The notes below the pieces were generated by a model. It saw nothing but the letters and a program-made list of their open reading frames with translations. It was not told the DNA's origin and did no database searches. Positions 15,289 to 28,543 of a stretch of DNA of 64,000 bases are shown in pieces (the first letter of the stretch is position 1; each line of letters opens with the position of its first letter). The translations under genes were made by a program, and so were the position numbers. This DNA comes from Ophiura sarsii (taxonomy: Eukaryota; Echinodermata; Ophiuroidea; Amphilepidida; Ophiuridae): contig CM069445.1 in NCBI GenBank assembly GCA_035610835.1, positions 79,825,465-79,889,464 on the forward strand. Direction: 5' to 3'.

Positions 15289-15579
15289 TTAACCCTAACC
15301 GCCGCGGCTATGTTTTTGTGCGTATCGGGGGAGAGGGAAAAAGAACTATTTTTTTGACCCGAAAAATCACCCAGCACCCCCCCCCCCCCCAAGATTCGAT
15401 CGTGGGACTTTTTCCGCACCCCAGTCTGTCCCTCTACCAACTGAGCTAAACTCCCAGCACATATGCGAGCAGCAACTTCCTGCCCACATATTGCCTGCGG
15501 TAGGTGACGTCATCAAGGCAATGCAACAGCTTGGTTTCTGGCAGTAAGATTTAGTGAGATTTAGCAGGGTTAGGGTTAA
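15289..15579 (-). mobile_element. tRNA-derived element with telomere-like ends, copy 1
   Basis: The ends are TTAACCCTAACC on the left and GGGTTAGGGTTAA on the right. On the minus strand the body holds a tRNA-like promoter: A box TTAGCTCAGTTGGTAGAGGG and a diverged B box (CGATCGAATCT) about 40 bp further on. The tRNA-like part is followed by a G-run (14 C at 15377-15390 on plus), ACCCGAAAAATCACC-type sequence and a conserved GTGACGTCATC box. This copy is the most diverged of the six in the window. Confidence 0.85.
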
Positions 15580-15856
15580 GACGGATAATTTCAAAGGATA
15601 TGGAGTTTCATTGACAGCTCCCAAAATGGGTTCATTTATTAAAACATAAGTCTTGATAGTAATGATCTATTTCAGTGATTGGTGTTTTTTTCTTCTTCAT
15701 ATGAGCGGAAGAATATGCTCTTTGAATAATGTGCTTCATTGGTTTGTCAAATTTGTTTTGTCTTTTTGGAAAAAATATTAATTCCTGTACAACTTCTTTT
15801 TTACTCCCACTGTGGGGAAATAATCAATGCAATAAAGTGTGTTCTGTATGTCTTAA

Positions 15857-16094
15857 CACTTTCCACGCGGCAGGCAGCTGCAGACGACATTCCAAATTGT
15901 CACAAAATGTTTAAAAAATGTCAAAATTATTGAATTTCATTACCATATTTCGAATTACCATGAGAAATGCATTGACAGAAGTACAAACATGCCTAGTATT
16001 GGGTCAGTAATCCTTGAGATAGACTTTGAAAATTGTGAGGGTTTCTGAAAAATCTGTTTTGTGTATGGTAAAAATGATGGCCGCGTGGAAAGTG
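15857..16094. mobile_element. piggyBac-like MITE
   Basis: The 14-bp inverted ends CACTTTCCACGCGG and CCGCGTGGAAAGTG are perfect. They are flanked by TTAA at 15853-15856 and 16095-16098. TTAA duplication followed by a CACTTT/CCCTTT-type end is the usual piggyBac form. The inner 238 bp has no transposase. Confidence 0.85.
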
Positions 16095-16643
16095 TTAAGA
16101 CTGTGTACACGATTTGGTAATGTTTCTACTTTTGGTAGCGCCATCTGTTGACCACACCAAGATTGAGCGCTACAGTAAAACAAACAGCCATCAAAAATCA
16201 AAACAAAACCATATTCAAATTGCATTATCCAAAATGTCTTACAGCCATTTACAGGTAAGCACAAATTGAGCATATAATAGATAATGTCCTAAAAATCAAA
16301 AAATTAGAAAATTCATATATTCTGATTTGTTTTAGGGGATTATATATAACTCTAGGCTATTATGACTTTTAAGATCTGGACTCATCAGTTTCCATAATTC
16401 AGAAATTCTCTGTCTAGCACTAAATAACATCTTCCAAAATATCTTCTTTAAATTAAAAATAACTTGAGCATATCTGCAACAGTATTAGTTACATAATTAA
16501 TGTAGTTGAGGTAGTTGAGTTTGAAAATGGAATATATGAAACAGTATCCTGTCTTTTTTAATCACAATAATTCTGTAATGTTTCCCGACCTCATCAAATA
16601 TGCTCAATTAGTATCATCTGTACCAAAATAATTGATGTGAGAC

Positions 16644-16990
16644 TTAAAGGTAAATGACCCAATCACATTTTCGTAACACAGAATTATTTCAAACATACGG
16701 AGATTTTCATATCATATGAAAGCTCGTATTTTTCTCATCATCATACTGAAATTTGACGGCCTAATTCGGTATAATGACAGAGAAATCGATGAAATAGCGT
16801 TGAATTAATGGTGGTTACCACCGATATAGTTTGTGTACTACTCAATGAGTACAGTTCACAGCATCTTGTGCGTCTAAAATAAGAACCATTAGAGCTATGC
16901 AACTCAAACTTTGGAACACGACTTTTTTAAGGATGACCTTTCATGTAGAATAGAAAACTTCAAGTTGAAAATCGGAACATCTACCTTTAA
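16644..16990. mobile_element. MITE, TTAAAGGTARATG family, copy 1
   Basis: It begins TTAAAGGTAAATGACCC and ends GGAACATCTACCTTTAA, with TTAA at both edges. A second copy at 27666-27992 shares most internal sequence, for example CACAGAATTATTTCAAACAT and GGATGACCTTTCATGTAGAA. The 347-bp body has no ORF. The target is TTAA or TA; the superfamily is uncertain. Confidence 0.88.
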
Positions 16991-18315
16991 AAACATTGCA
17001 AATCAATTTATGAATAACGCATGTAGTATTGAGCACAAATGGGAACAATACATTATTTTACATGCGTCAGGAGTGACAAAGCCTGCTTATATTTGACTCA
17101 TATGCTAATTAAAATTAACAGATTTTGCATGTGAATATGTTGAAAAACCTCACAATTTCTATATGTCTATCCGAACAATGATACTAAAATACTCATCATG
17201 TAAAAGGGTAGAGCTCGTCTAGTTTTAAGCAAGAAAGTAAAAAGAATAAAAACAAAATTTACATTTTCTGGTAGAATATATAACCAGCTGCTCATGGATA
17301 CCTATACATACTTTGAAGACGATGCAAAAATAGTAATTTAACAACTCCCCCATACATAGAGTATAGTAGCAAAGCGTTGTCGATTTGAGTTAAACAATGC
17401 TGCTATTGGCAACCATCGCGCCGATCGATCCGAACCAAGGGGATACTGTATTCACGCGATACGCGATCGCAGTCGCAATGTGTATTGTTTTTGAAACTTA
17501 CAGGAACTTAATTATATGTTAGTTTGGTCATTTCAGTTTTTTTGATAATTGAATGAAATTGTTACTAATGAAGTATAGGCCTGCATTAAAATAATGTTAT
17601 TTGCATGTCTATTTATGAAATGGCGTTCAAATCCCTAGTCGTTGTTGAATGGGATTAAATCATGTTTCAGCGTATGTGCATCATCAATCCACAACTCACT
17701 TTCTGCATGTGCTGCGTGTTTATTTCACTCAGGCATTGCCCTTGTGAAATAAACCACGCAAACGCGTGAACACCGTTGTCGATTGGTGATGCACAACGCT
17801 GAAACACAATTCTTGAACGTTTTGTTTCATGCACCCTGTATGGTGCACTGCCAGACTTGTTGTTTTTCGCTCACCCTGTATGGTGCCAGACTTGCAATTG
17901 TAAGTGATACACAGCTTCCTAATGACAAATGTACTCTTTCTAAATTGCAATTTGCATTAATGCAAGAATACTTTTTGGCCTCAAATATATTTTTGACTGT
18001 GTCTCAGTATACAGTATAGCAATTATAAATAGATCCAGAGAGCATAGCACACTTGCATAAATAATAGAGTTTGTTTTTGCATTTTGTCTACATTTTCTTA
18101 CAGGAATAAATTGGATGGGGATGAATCGTGCCAATGAATTTGAAATGAATTCAAATGGATTTGACAAATTATACTAGCAGCTGTTTTAGAATCAAGCAAA
18201 TGTTTATGTGTGCAGGTTGGTGTGTCTATTGGGGGAAATTGGGGGATTTAATTTCAAAATGTTGAGCTTGGTTCTCTAAATATTTTCAATTTGTTTAAAT
18301 TAAAATTCTGTTGAA
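16991..18315. other. Intronic, CpG patch at 17400-17480
   Basis: No exon is recognised. A locally CpG-rich patch (ATCGCGCCGATCGATCCG, ACGCGATACGCGATCGCAG) contrasts with the AT-rich surroundings. A short direct repeat, CACCCTGTATGGTGC, occurs twice, near 17830 and 17872. Confidence 0.5.
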
Positions 18316-18318
18316 TTA

Positions 18319-19098
18319 GGGTAATGAAAGTTGATTCCATGTTTCCCGTAACCCGCCCCGTTTGGTTTTTTGACCGCGTTATGAATGCCAAAATAGCGAA
18401 ACCATTCATTTTTTCAGTGTTTTCCTTAATTTCCTTCATCGAACATCGCATTTTGTTTACATTCTGAATCAATTGGAACCTAAAAATAGAAATCGACTTC
18501 GATGATCACCTACGGCTTTTCGTATACATCCGCGCAATTTAGCTGGTGTGTTGGAGCTGCTGTAAACACGGAACAGTTCATGTAAAAATGCAACGGTTGG
18601 ATGGCGTAAATTTCTTATAAAATGTTGCTCTAAAAATATATAATTACAACATTCATTCATTATTGACGTAATTTTTAGGTATGAAACATCATTTTTATAA
18701 ATTATTATAAATGTTTGCAGTGATAAATCTTGAAATACGGGAATATTTTGACATTAATTTGTTTTTTAACCCGTGCCTTCTACCATGTGATGTGCATTGT
18801 TTGTATCTTTGTGAAGAAAAACATGGAAAATGTTTAATATACAAAAATAAAAGTTACTTGAACCGTGAAGTTCAAAGTGTTTCTTTTGAATCTGTACTTT
18901 GTGTGATTGTATTATTGATCTGTGTTGTATTTTATCACTATATTGAAGGGTATAGAGCATGCTAAGCATTGGTGAAATGGTCGTTATTTTGTAAATAATG
19001 AACTGCTGCAAAATAATGAATAATGAATAATGAAAAAGTTACCTCATTATGGTTTGAACCAAATGTTACGGGAAACATGGAATAAACTTTCATTAGCC
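18319..19098. mobile_element. PIF/Harbinger-like MITE, copy 1
   Basis: The left end starts GGGTAATGAAAGTTGATTCC and the complement of the right end starts GGCTAATGAAAGTTTATTCC. Both continue into ATGTTTCCCGTAAC. TTA flanks both sides (18316-18318 and 19099-19101); a 3-bp TWA duplication is the Harbinger mark. The 780-bp body has no transposase. Near the right end is a repeated AATAATGAATAATGA block also seen in the copy at 28014. Confidence 0.87.
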
Positions 19099-19101
19099 TT
19101 A

Positions 19102-20270
<1,169 letters not shown>

Positions 20271-20321
20271 TACCAGCCAAAATGTGATGATGTTTAGTAT
20301 CTTTGTTCATATTTTGTACTT

Positions 20322-20396
20322 TTTTGTTCAGCGCACTGGGGTCTTGCGACGGAGTGCGCTTAATAAGCATGGTTTATTATTATTATTATTAATGTG
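20322..20396 (+). mobile_element. LINE-type 3' tail with (ATT)n
   Basis: GTTCAGCGCACTGG..GTGCGCTTAATAAGCATGG runs into (ATT)n at about 20379-20393. A similar tail ends the LINE remnant at 23660. No coding part remains, so only the tail is called. Confidence 0.5.
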
Positions 20397-20868
20397 TATG
20401 CTTTCATTAAAACAATATTTGAAACGGTAGTTGCATTGATTGTTTGTCGACATCGTCTTCATCGTTGTTGTTTTTGTTGTGTGTGAACAAATGCAGGAAG
20501 CATTGGCAACATACCTTACAATTGTGTTTTTACATGTGCTTTCAGCGTTGCAATTACATGCACTCCCAAATCAAACAAAAAGGCCAAGGAGGAAAGAGTC
20601 TACTCTACAGACATGACCAACCCCTTTAAGATTATTTTAATTTTTTTCTTTAAATTGGTGACTTTTTGACAATTGTTTAATTTTCTTTAAAATGTTTTTA
20701 AATTTCAGAGAAATGTATTTTTTATATATTTTTTTTTAAAAGGAGGACTGTCAGAGGTATGCCCTCCCCAGAACAGGGTGGAATGTTGTTGTTGCCCTAA
20801 GGGCGTTTCTGAATATATAAGAGGGAACTATGCCCTTCCTATCCTGATGTGCAAACCTAATCCCATAC

Positions 20869-21026
20869 CTTTACAATAATCCTTAGGATCTTCTTGTTCA
20901 TCATCAAAGTCTTCTTGATCCTGTTCCTCATCTTCATCCTCTCTATCATCTTTGTCATCCTCACTGGATTCTTGATGTACACCTACATTCTTATTGGAAC
21001 CTTTGTGGTGGTTGTTGTGATGGGAC
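20869..21026 (-). CDS. SR-protein kinase (SRPK), acidic N-terminal exon
   Basis: The 158-bp exon encodes a His/Asn-rich start (SHHNNHHKGSNKN), a long acidic run (SSEDDKDDREDEDEEQDQED) and then FDDEQEDPKDYCKG. This last part is the conserved SRPK motif just before the kinase domain; vertebrates have SDDDEQEDPNDYCKGG. The acceptor on the minus strand is TCTCCTTACAG, and the donor is GTATGG at 20863-20868. The final G joins GT of the next exon, so [16 protein letters not shown] reads through. The first base G completes a codon whose first two bases come from an upstream exon. The acidic tract is longer and more repetitive than in vertebrate SRPK1. Upstream coding sequence is uncertain; see 47946-48124. 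Confidence 0.93.
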
Positions 21027-23655
21027 CTGTAAGGAGACACACAAATATAACAATGTTAGATAGGTTCAATTTAACCATGTCCATGTATAGACCTAATATT
21101 AAAGATCTGCATGTATCTAGCAAGAATGAGCAAGATGCGATTCCTGTGTATATATGTATTACTTACAATTCCTCTGCAGTAGTGTGACCAGTGCACAATA
21201 CTAGGATATACTGATATTAAGAGATATTAAGAGATAGTAGATACACAGTTCTTCAAACTCTCTATAAAAAATAGTAATCTCCATACCTGTCCCCCATGAA
21301 GCCCATCCTCTATAAGCATACTCCAATTTCTCTATCCCATTCCATTCAAGCTTCTCTCATACCAATTAACATCATCCCCTACCAACCTTTCCACACACAT
21401 TCCCATATCCACCCACCTATCCAGTGAAGGCATACCCAAATCACCTATAGCAAGTACCAACATAACCAATCCAATAGTAGCAGATAAAAGAACAGATTCC
21501 AAATTATAGCTGCGCAAAAGTCTACTCAATAATCACACATCCATTGAAATCCTTAACATATTATGTACAGTATGCATCTAGAATTGGCGAACAGGTCGTC
21601 GGTACATCTGTATCATCCGCTCACACGAATACCTCGTCTGGGGGTAAAAAACACCGCTGCAAAACATCAGATGTGTGATACATCGACTGATGAGAAATGT
21701 CCCGCAACGCAATGTTATCCATGTATATTTTTTTCTTGCGTCTAGAGGCGACGGACGAGGTTATATTAAGGATGAGTAAAGATGAGGTAGTGATGAACAG
21801 ACAAGTCTGCGAGCCACTCTCTTACTAATATTCAGGATTGAAGCCGAGCAGAAGCAGTACATCGAGGTGAAGTATCGCTTACATAATGTGCATGCACCTC
21901 GCTATACTAGTCACGTTCATGTAAAGGCGGAAATGCAACGCAACAATAATGGGATACAGATCAACCTGCTGTGGGTATAACATCTAACCAGATATAAGTT
22001 GTGAAAGTCTCATCCTGACAAGGCAGGCCATTTCAAACCATTTCACTAATTGCTACTCCCTAAAACAGTAACACATACACATAATGACTGATTATGCCTG
22101 AATAAAGACGCCATGAACCTGTCCCAGTGCTATCAATTTTGCAGCCACCAGTCTGACATGCTCCTATATTTTGACTCAATATAATAATTGCCTGTACCTT
22201 TTTACAGTCCATGTTATAATGTTTTTACTAAGATTCAATCTGATCAATAGTGACAATGCTCCCTCCATGCATCCATACAGGTTATACATTACATTTGTAA
22301 AGTGTACATTAGACACATGGGATGGTAGTGTCGAATAGTAGTGTAGCTCAATGATACATATTTTTGTAAATGTACCGTTTTGTATTTTGTGAACAACTTT
22401 ACTTAAACTATTTCGTAAACTGTGATTGTGATTAAAAGGACAGAACACAATCAGGCTTGAATCCCTATAAGTCAATACGGAAATCCGCATTAAATCCTCC
22501 CTATCCTATGGGACACAGCCTGCCACCTCTGACTGATTACAATCTTGGCACTGCCTGTATGTATGTGATTACGCACATTGATACTATATCATGGCAAACT
22601 GCTATTGGAAAGGAATACATACGTTGAAATGCATACTTTTTGTAGGGATTGTAAATTACATGCACAGAGCCATGCAAAGACTAAGAGGGATCACCATACT
22701 GATAACACACGAGACAATTTTGAATTCTGATTTACGTGAAATGAGACTTGCAATCAGGTACGATAAAAGGGCTGAAGGGCGTATAATTATAGGTTTCGAG
22801 AGAAATTAGACAAATCACGCTGATGTTGATGTGTGAATAATGTCACAACCCGGGTTGCTTTTTTTGCGAGAAACAAAACATGTGCATTTTTTGACCTAAT
22901 TCCATACATGACACTATATTATACAAATCAAAATTCACAATTTGAACATAATTTTGATCTATGTAATAACAAATAAAAGAACATGTTTGCAAGTGTGCTA
23001 ACACAGATTTTTTTATTGAGGCTGACAGGTTATCTCTTCGAGCATTCTAAAGAAGTTTAGTTGTTGAAATTGGTTGTGGTAAACATATGTTATGCTAATT
23101 TGCGTAAAAGTCAACATTTTATAAACCGAACAAAATTTGCGATAATTTCTCTTATAAGATCCATTGAATTCCACTATTGAAAATGATCCACACTCTAGAC
23201 CAACTGAGTCCGACTATCACAAAAGCCAAATTCGTTGTTGCTGAACTGCTAAATTTGTGTAATAATGATATCGTCATTATATTGCATTTAATTTTTGGAA
23301 AAATAACTGAGAATGTTTGAGTTGTCTTTATTAGTTAGCTAAATATTGTGTACCATACATGAATCCACTTGATCCCAAATATCAAGCATTATTGAGTAAA
23401 ATATCCAATATTGTGTTCAGTTTCAAAATGCAGTAACTTTACCAAAATAGTCATACCTGGTAAATGGTGCCATGGAATGTCATTATTATTTTAGCTGATG
23501 ATAGTGTATAACATAACATAACAATGAGCATTTATATAGCGCTCTTACGCATCGTACCACAGCGCTTAATAATAATAAATGCATCTATTGCCGCATACAT
23601 TGGTTGCCATCATATTCTGACTTTTTTGACTCACCCTGTATGTAGGGATCACAAA
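21027..23655. other. Upstream SRPK intron with a CpG-rich patch
   Basis: No confident exon is visible. The stretch 21575-21900 is clearly richer in CpG than its neighbours and shows no repeat ends. It could hold an alternative 5' exon or promoter, but no canonical SRPK N-terminus is readable. At 22800-22855 is one arm of the fold-back repeat seen at 41687 (ATTAGACAAATCA). At 23530-23575 is a dispersed ATATAGCGCT..CACAGCGCTTAATAATA repeat, related to 28608-28660. Confidence 0.5.
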
Positions 23656-23659
23656 TTAT

Positions 23660-23972
23660 CAGAATTGTTATAGTGGGAAATATAGTAGAGTATCCTTGAG
23701 AATTGAACCTCTATGTGCTTTCTATGCTTGTGCACCTAAACTGTGGAACTCACTTCCTTCAGATCTTCGATTCTGTGATTCACTTGATGGTTTCAAAAAG
23801 ACTTTAAAAACTCATCTGTTTAAGATTGCTTATGATTTGACTGATTGACTGATGTAATTGTTTTTATATTTTAACTGTTTGTTTTTATATGTTTTAATGT
23901 TTGCGCCTCGGAATAGGTTGTCTAGATAGATGGCGCATTATAAATGCATTATTATTATTATTATTATTATAA
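23660..23972 (+). mobile_element. 5'-truncated LINE, C-terminal reverse-transcriptase end
   Basis: Open from about 23696 to the stop at 23846-23848: LRIEPLCAFYACAPKLWNSL, PSDLRFCDSLDGFKKTLKTH, LFKIAYDLTD. The APKLWNSLP..SFK..LKTHLF block is the standard C-terminus of CR1/L2/Rex-type LINE ORF2. After the stop, a short 3' untranslated part (GATGGCGCATTATAAATGC) ends in an (ATT)n tail at about 23949-23971. The upstream catalytic domain is absent. The intact tail frame suggests a moderately young copy. Confidence 0.85.
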
Positions 23973-24211
23973 TGTCAATATTTTGTTGGCTTACAGTATA
24001 TTATGACCTATCTGAGAGTCAATACTTAGTCACATGCACGAATGTAACAGAACTGATAACACAATCATTGCTGGCATACATGTGACAGTCTGGATTGTAT
24101 TGTCATGTGCATACACCATCTTGTCTGTATATTATGTAGACAGTATGGTAAACGCATGATGCAGGATGTCCCAAAATTATCCACACCATACTTGAAATAT
24201 ACTGCGAAACC

Positions 24212-24485
24212 CATGGGCGGACTGGGTCTTGAAAGCGGCCATGGCAAAATTATTAAAGCGGCCCTTTTTGACCATCTCAGTGTTTTTCAAATGTTCGTAA
24301 AAGGTTGCCCCAAATTTTTCCTAGTCAGCCACCTCGTGAATTTCACGTAAGTGGGGGGGGGGGGGGGGGGGGTAGGAGAAATTTGAGTCCAAAACGGCCC
24401 GAAAAAATGCTTTACACAAGTGAGTAACCGGCCCTGAGAGGCCCAGAACCAAGCGGCCCATGTGGCGATCGCCACAACGCCCCTG
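24212..24485. mobile_element. hAT MITE, CAKGGGCG ends
   Basis: The ends are CATGGGCG at 24212 and CGCCCCTG at 24478-24485. The 8-bp flanks GCGAAACC (24204-24211) and GTGAAACC (24486-24493) match at seven of eight positions. The 274-bp body is rich in GCGGCC and contains a 20-G run at 24353-24372. No ORF. Confidence 0.82.
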
Positions 24486-24493
24486 GTGAAACC

Positions 24494-26852
24494 TTACATT
24501 TTTTCATTCCTAAAATAATGGAAATCGTTACGTTCAGATTTGTTGGCGTGTTAAAACTCAGAAATCGGAACTGTTCAGATAAAATTGGAATAGTTGGCAG
24601 GAATACTGATAATAATGTCACCACCCCATGAAATCACTCAACTACACATATTTTGATGTGGTTACAGTGTAATATAGATACAACCACTCAAGACAATACG
24701 CTATGGAATGATTCATCCACACTTCTCTCTGTGGTGTCATAACAAGCGCTCCATTTATTTGATTATATTTCACAACACCAGTCTTACTGAGTGGTATAAA
24801 GGTTCAACGACCAGTACTGACTAACTGGTCCATCCTGTTTTCTGTGTATGATATTAGATGCACAGAATGCGTGGAATTGAGAATGGATACATGTAGCAAC
24901 ATAAGCCCAATTCTATTGTAACACAATAAATTTGTGTTCATAAAATGTTTGCCATTTTGGCAGCATGAAAATGTTTTGCGAATCACTACATTTTCTTTGA
25001 ATTATAAATCATCATGCACAAAAAAATCTTAATGTTATGCGTCAATGACTTTATACCCCAATCCTCTCACACATTTGTGTGGTTTTATTCGGCTACTGCT
25101 ACCGCAGCACTAACTAGATTATCTGTAACCGTATTCTAATCTAATAACTGAAAACAAACCTCTAATATCAATCACCTGAATATCTCATACAGATAACCGG
25201 ATATTCTGTTTAATGGTCATTCATTCCAATACAAGCACAAGTTTGGATTGTGCCATCTTAGACCTAAGAAGAAAAGATCCGTCTCACATACCAGTCACTT
25301 TTGCTGCATAACCCTCCGAAAGGGGGGAAAGAAAAGAAAGTGGCCCAAAAAGACAATAAAAAAAGAATTTCCGCATTTAGCATAGCTTCTTTTTTTAAAT
25401 ACAAAAAATATCGCGTATAGCATAGCTTTTTTCACAAATGTATGAGAGAGAGAGACCTTTTGTTTTTGGTTTTTGGCATAAAATGCTACAAAATGTGCTT
25501 TCAAATAGATTATAATTAATTCTGCTTGATATGCCTACAGATTTACGTGATAATATGCAACAAAATGTATCAAATCAAAGGTATAGGCCTATATAACGAA
25601 TGTATAGCGATATGAAAATATAATCAAATATTATCTAAAGGCACATCATGAAGAATTTTCAACATCTTTAATGAAAAGTGTTTACGTCATTATCATCGCA
25701 ACAGCATCTGTCTTTTATTAGATGAGAACGAGATGTGTGAGATAGCGTCATATAGAGTGTGGGCATTAACCTACATGAAATATGACACAGCAACAACAGT
25801 TCATAAATAGATGCTCGAAAATAAATGGACTGGCAATGCATATTAAACTGGTTGGCTTTACAGTAGGAATAGGGAAATGCTCTATAGTGCAAAAGCAACA
25901 ACAAGTTCTCTTTTCATCCTACAGCACTTTTTTTCAACAGTTGTCTTTACTTTAAAAGTAGAAATTTAAAAAATAATGTATATTTACCAAAAAAACCAAC
26001 ACACTGCATTATTACTGTGGAACTGTTTATTTTAGACCTTGTTTAGTTTGAATTCAGATTTTAATGAAAAATGATCGTTTTGACAATTAAATAAGAAATG
26101 TGTAAATATCAAAAAGCTCCACATAGCAGTACATTTTGGGTTATAATTTTTATTGCATATAGCATATCTATGTGCACAAATTCTCCTTTTCCTTCAAAAA
26201 TCACCTTTTACCCCAAAAAGCACTTTTTCAAAAATCAGGCAGCACATTTAGTGCTTTTAAGCGCAAGTTCCCTATCCCTACTTTATAGCTCTGTGATAGG
26301 TAAGTGATAAGGCACGTTTGTTTAAACAAAAAAATAAACATTCTGTCACATTTCGGCTAATGGCAATGATGAAGGTAGTTCATTTACAATGATTATCTAT
26401 CTCCTGCAACAACTTATAACAGTCATGGTATGTCCCGGTGGAGTGCTGTGTAAATTGTAACTTAACAACGTTGACAGCCCATATCGCCACTGGCCACCCT
26501 TTCGTTAATTCCACACTTCATAAATGAGACTTTCACGTTGAAAAGGACATGTTGGCGACGTGAGTCCAATCAAACCACATATTTAGCATTGAAATGCCTT
26601 GTTGAAGATAAATAGACTTGCAGTGCACAATTTTAGAAACAACAAATTTTCTTAATGCTTTATCAAATTTATTGAACAATAATATCTTGGCCTGCATGAA
26701 TCTATCAGAATTTATATGACTAGCGAAACTCAATTAAATACACGCGAGGATCAAGCAAATGTTATTGGTACAAGCCAAGTAAGTGAAATGAATAACAAAA
26801 TATATAGACTCGGACAAACTGGCGTGAATTAAATTAACAAAGACCTTACAAC
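24494..26852. other. Putative SRPK intron, nothing recognised
   Basis: About 2.4 kb of AT-rich sequence. Short open frames at 25295-25504 and 25668-25904 have no recognisable domains and no splice context. No repeat ends could be paired. Confidence 0.5.
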
Positions 26853-27046
26853 TATACGGTCAAAAACTCGGTTGCCCTAATTCCCTATTGATCCAACTGG
26901 TGTCCAAAATACTTAACAAATGCTACCTATAAAGACGAAAAAATTAAAATATACGGTCTCGAACTCGGTTGTCCTAATTCGCTATTAATACAACTGGTGT
27001 CCCAAATACCTAACAAATGCTACCTTATAAAGACAAAAATCAAAGG
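26853..27046 (+). repeat. Tandem duplication, 97 bp x 2
   Basis: TATACGGTC..ACTCGGTTG..CAACTGGTGTC..ACAAATGCTACC starts at 26853 and again at 26950. The copies differ by about ten substitutions, so this is an older duplication. Related single-copy sequence (GGACAAACTGGC) occurs at 19128. Confidence 0.85.
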
Positions 27047-27060
27047 AAATATTGGGGTTA

Positions 27061-27352
27061 TTAACCCTAACTCCCACGGCTATGTTTTTGCGTGTATCGG
27101 GGGGAGGGGGAAAAAGTACCATTTTTTTAACCCGAAAAATCACCGAGCACCCCCCGGGAGTCGATCCCGGGACCATTCGCACCCAAGTCTGTGCCCCTAT
27201 CAACTGAGCTAACTCCCAAGCGCACATACGGCCACAAACTTCGTGGCCACATATGCCTGCGGTAGGTGACGTAATCGAGCCAATGCAGCAGCACGCGCGT
27301 GGAGATAGTTTTATTTTGGATGATTTTGTATGGTCTAGTGGGGTTAGGGTTA
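27061..27352 (-). mobile_element. tRNA-derived element with telomere-like ends, copy 2 (dimer A, left)
   Basis: It begins TTAACCCTAACTCCCAC and ends GTGGGGTTAGGGTTA, so the outer 15 bp are inverted and also read as one and a half telomere repeats. On the minus strand, AGTTAGCTCAGTTGATAGGG (A box) and GGGATCGACTCCCGG (B box, T-arm stem CCGGG/CCCGG) give a tRNA-like 5' part, 27155-27217 on plus. A GTGACGTAATC box, close to a CRE, lies in the 3' part. Length is 292 bp. A 24-bp linker joins it to the next copy. Confidence 0.9.
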
Positions 27353-27376
27353 TGGAACATTGAAAAATTGTGTTAA

Positions 27377-27668
27377 TTAACCCTAACTCCCACGGCTATG
27401 TTTTTGCGTGTATCGGGGGGAGGGGGAAAAAGTACCATTTTTTTAACCCGAAAAATCACGGAGCACCCCCCGGGAGTCGATCCCGGGACCATTCGCACCC
27501 AAGTCTGTGCCCCTATCATCTGAGCTAACTCCCCAGCGCACATGCGGCCACAAACTTCGTGGCCACATATGCCTGCGGTAGGTGACGTAATTGAGCCAAG
27601 GCAGCAGCACGCGCGTGGAGATAGTTTTATTTTGGATGATTTTGTATGGTCTAGTGGGGTTAGGGTTA
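27377..27668 (-). mobile_element. tRNA-derived element with telomere-like ends, copy 3 (dimer A, right)
   Basis: Nearly identical to the preceding copy and in the same orientation, with the same TTAACCCTAAC / GGGTTAGGGTTA ends, A and B boxes and 292-bp length. Its right end overlaps the TTAA edge of the MITE at 27666. The close identity suggests tandem amplification or joint mobilisation. Confidence 0.9.
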
Positions 27669-27992
27669 AAGGTAGATGACCCGATCACATTTTCGTAACA
27701 CAGAATTATTTCAAACATACGGAGATTTTCATATCATATATATGAAAGCTCGTATTTTTCTCATCATCATACTGAAATTTGATGGCTTAAATCGGTATAA
27801 TTACCGCGAATGGTGGTAACCACCGATATAGTTTGTGTACTACTCAATGGGAACAGTTCACAGCATCTTGTGCGTCTAAAATAAGAACCATTAGAGCTAT
27901 GCAACTCAAACTTTGGAACACAACTTTTTTAAGGATGACCTTTCATGTAGAATAGAAAACGTCAAGTTGAAATTCGGAACATCTACCTTTAA
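27666..27992. mobile_element. MITE, TTAAAGGTARATG family, copy 2
   Basis: TTAAAGGTAGATGACCC at the left and GGAACATCTACCTTTAA at the right, with TTAA at both edges. It aligns throughout with 16644-16990, differing by a deletion near the middle. It inserted exactly at the GGGTTA|A end of the tRNA-derived element, using the telomere-like TTAA as target. Confidence 0.88.
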
Positions 27993-28013
27993 TAAGTGTA
28001 TTTTGTTCACTAA

Positions 28014-28540
28014 GGCCCTTCACAATGAATGTTATGTTTCCTGTTGCCGCCCGCCCCGAAATGCCAAAATCCCAAAATAATTCATTATTTGAGATGAATT
28101 CATTATTTGTACTTTTACCTTAAAACACCATTTTTTCAAATGGATTTTCAGGTAGCCTTGCGCTGGTTCTCACAGAAAAATAAACAGAACTTTCTATCGT
28201 AGCATTTATTACATCTCACTGTCTCACCGCAGTTCTATTTCCTAAAAAATAGCAAATTCGCCATATCATCAGTTCAGAATGTATTGGTGGAGTCTAGCTA
28301 CATTTATAAAGCAGAAGAGAGATTGATTGGATGGTTGCCCATGTTTCTGTGTCATGTATGTGGGTGCTAGCACCATGTATAACTACTTGTAGGCCTATGT
28401 GATTAAACGCATGCGAATATGGTATTAGTTGTATCGCATGTTTTGACTCTGGTAAAATAATGAATAATGAATAATGAATAGTGACCGCCCCCTATTTTTT
28501 TAAGGTGCAACAGGAAACATAACATTCATTGTGAAGGGCC
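28014..28540. mobile_element. PIF/Harbinger-like MITE, copy 2
   Basis: The ends are GGCCCTTCACAATGAATGTT and its near-exact complement, continuing to ATGTTTCCTGTTGC. TAA flanks both sides (28011-28013 and 28541-28543). GCCCGCCCCGAAATGCCAAA near the left end and the AATAATGAATAATGA block near the right end are shared with the element at 18319. The outer ends have diverged from that copy while the subterminal parts have not. No ORF. Confidence 0.87.
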
Positions 28541-28543
28541 TAA

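Noticed and set aside
27155..27220. tRNA gene on the minus strand
   Set aside because: D and T arms are recognisable, but the acceptor stem does not pair and the block is embedded in a repeated element, so it is a tRNA-derived transposon head.
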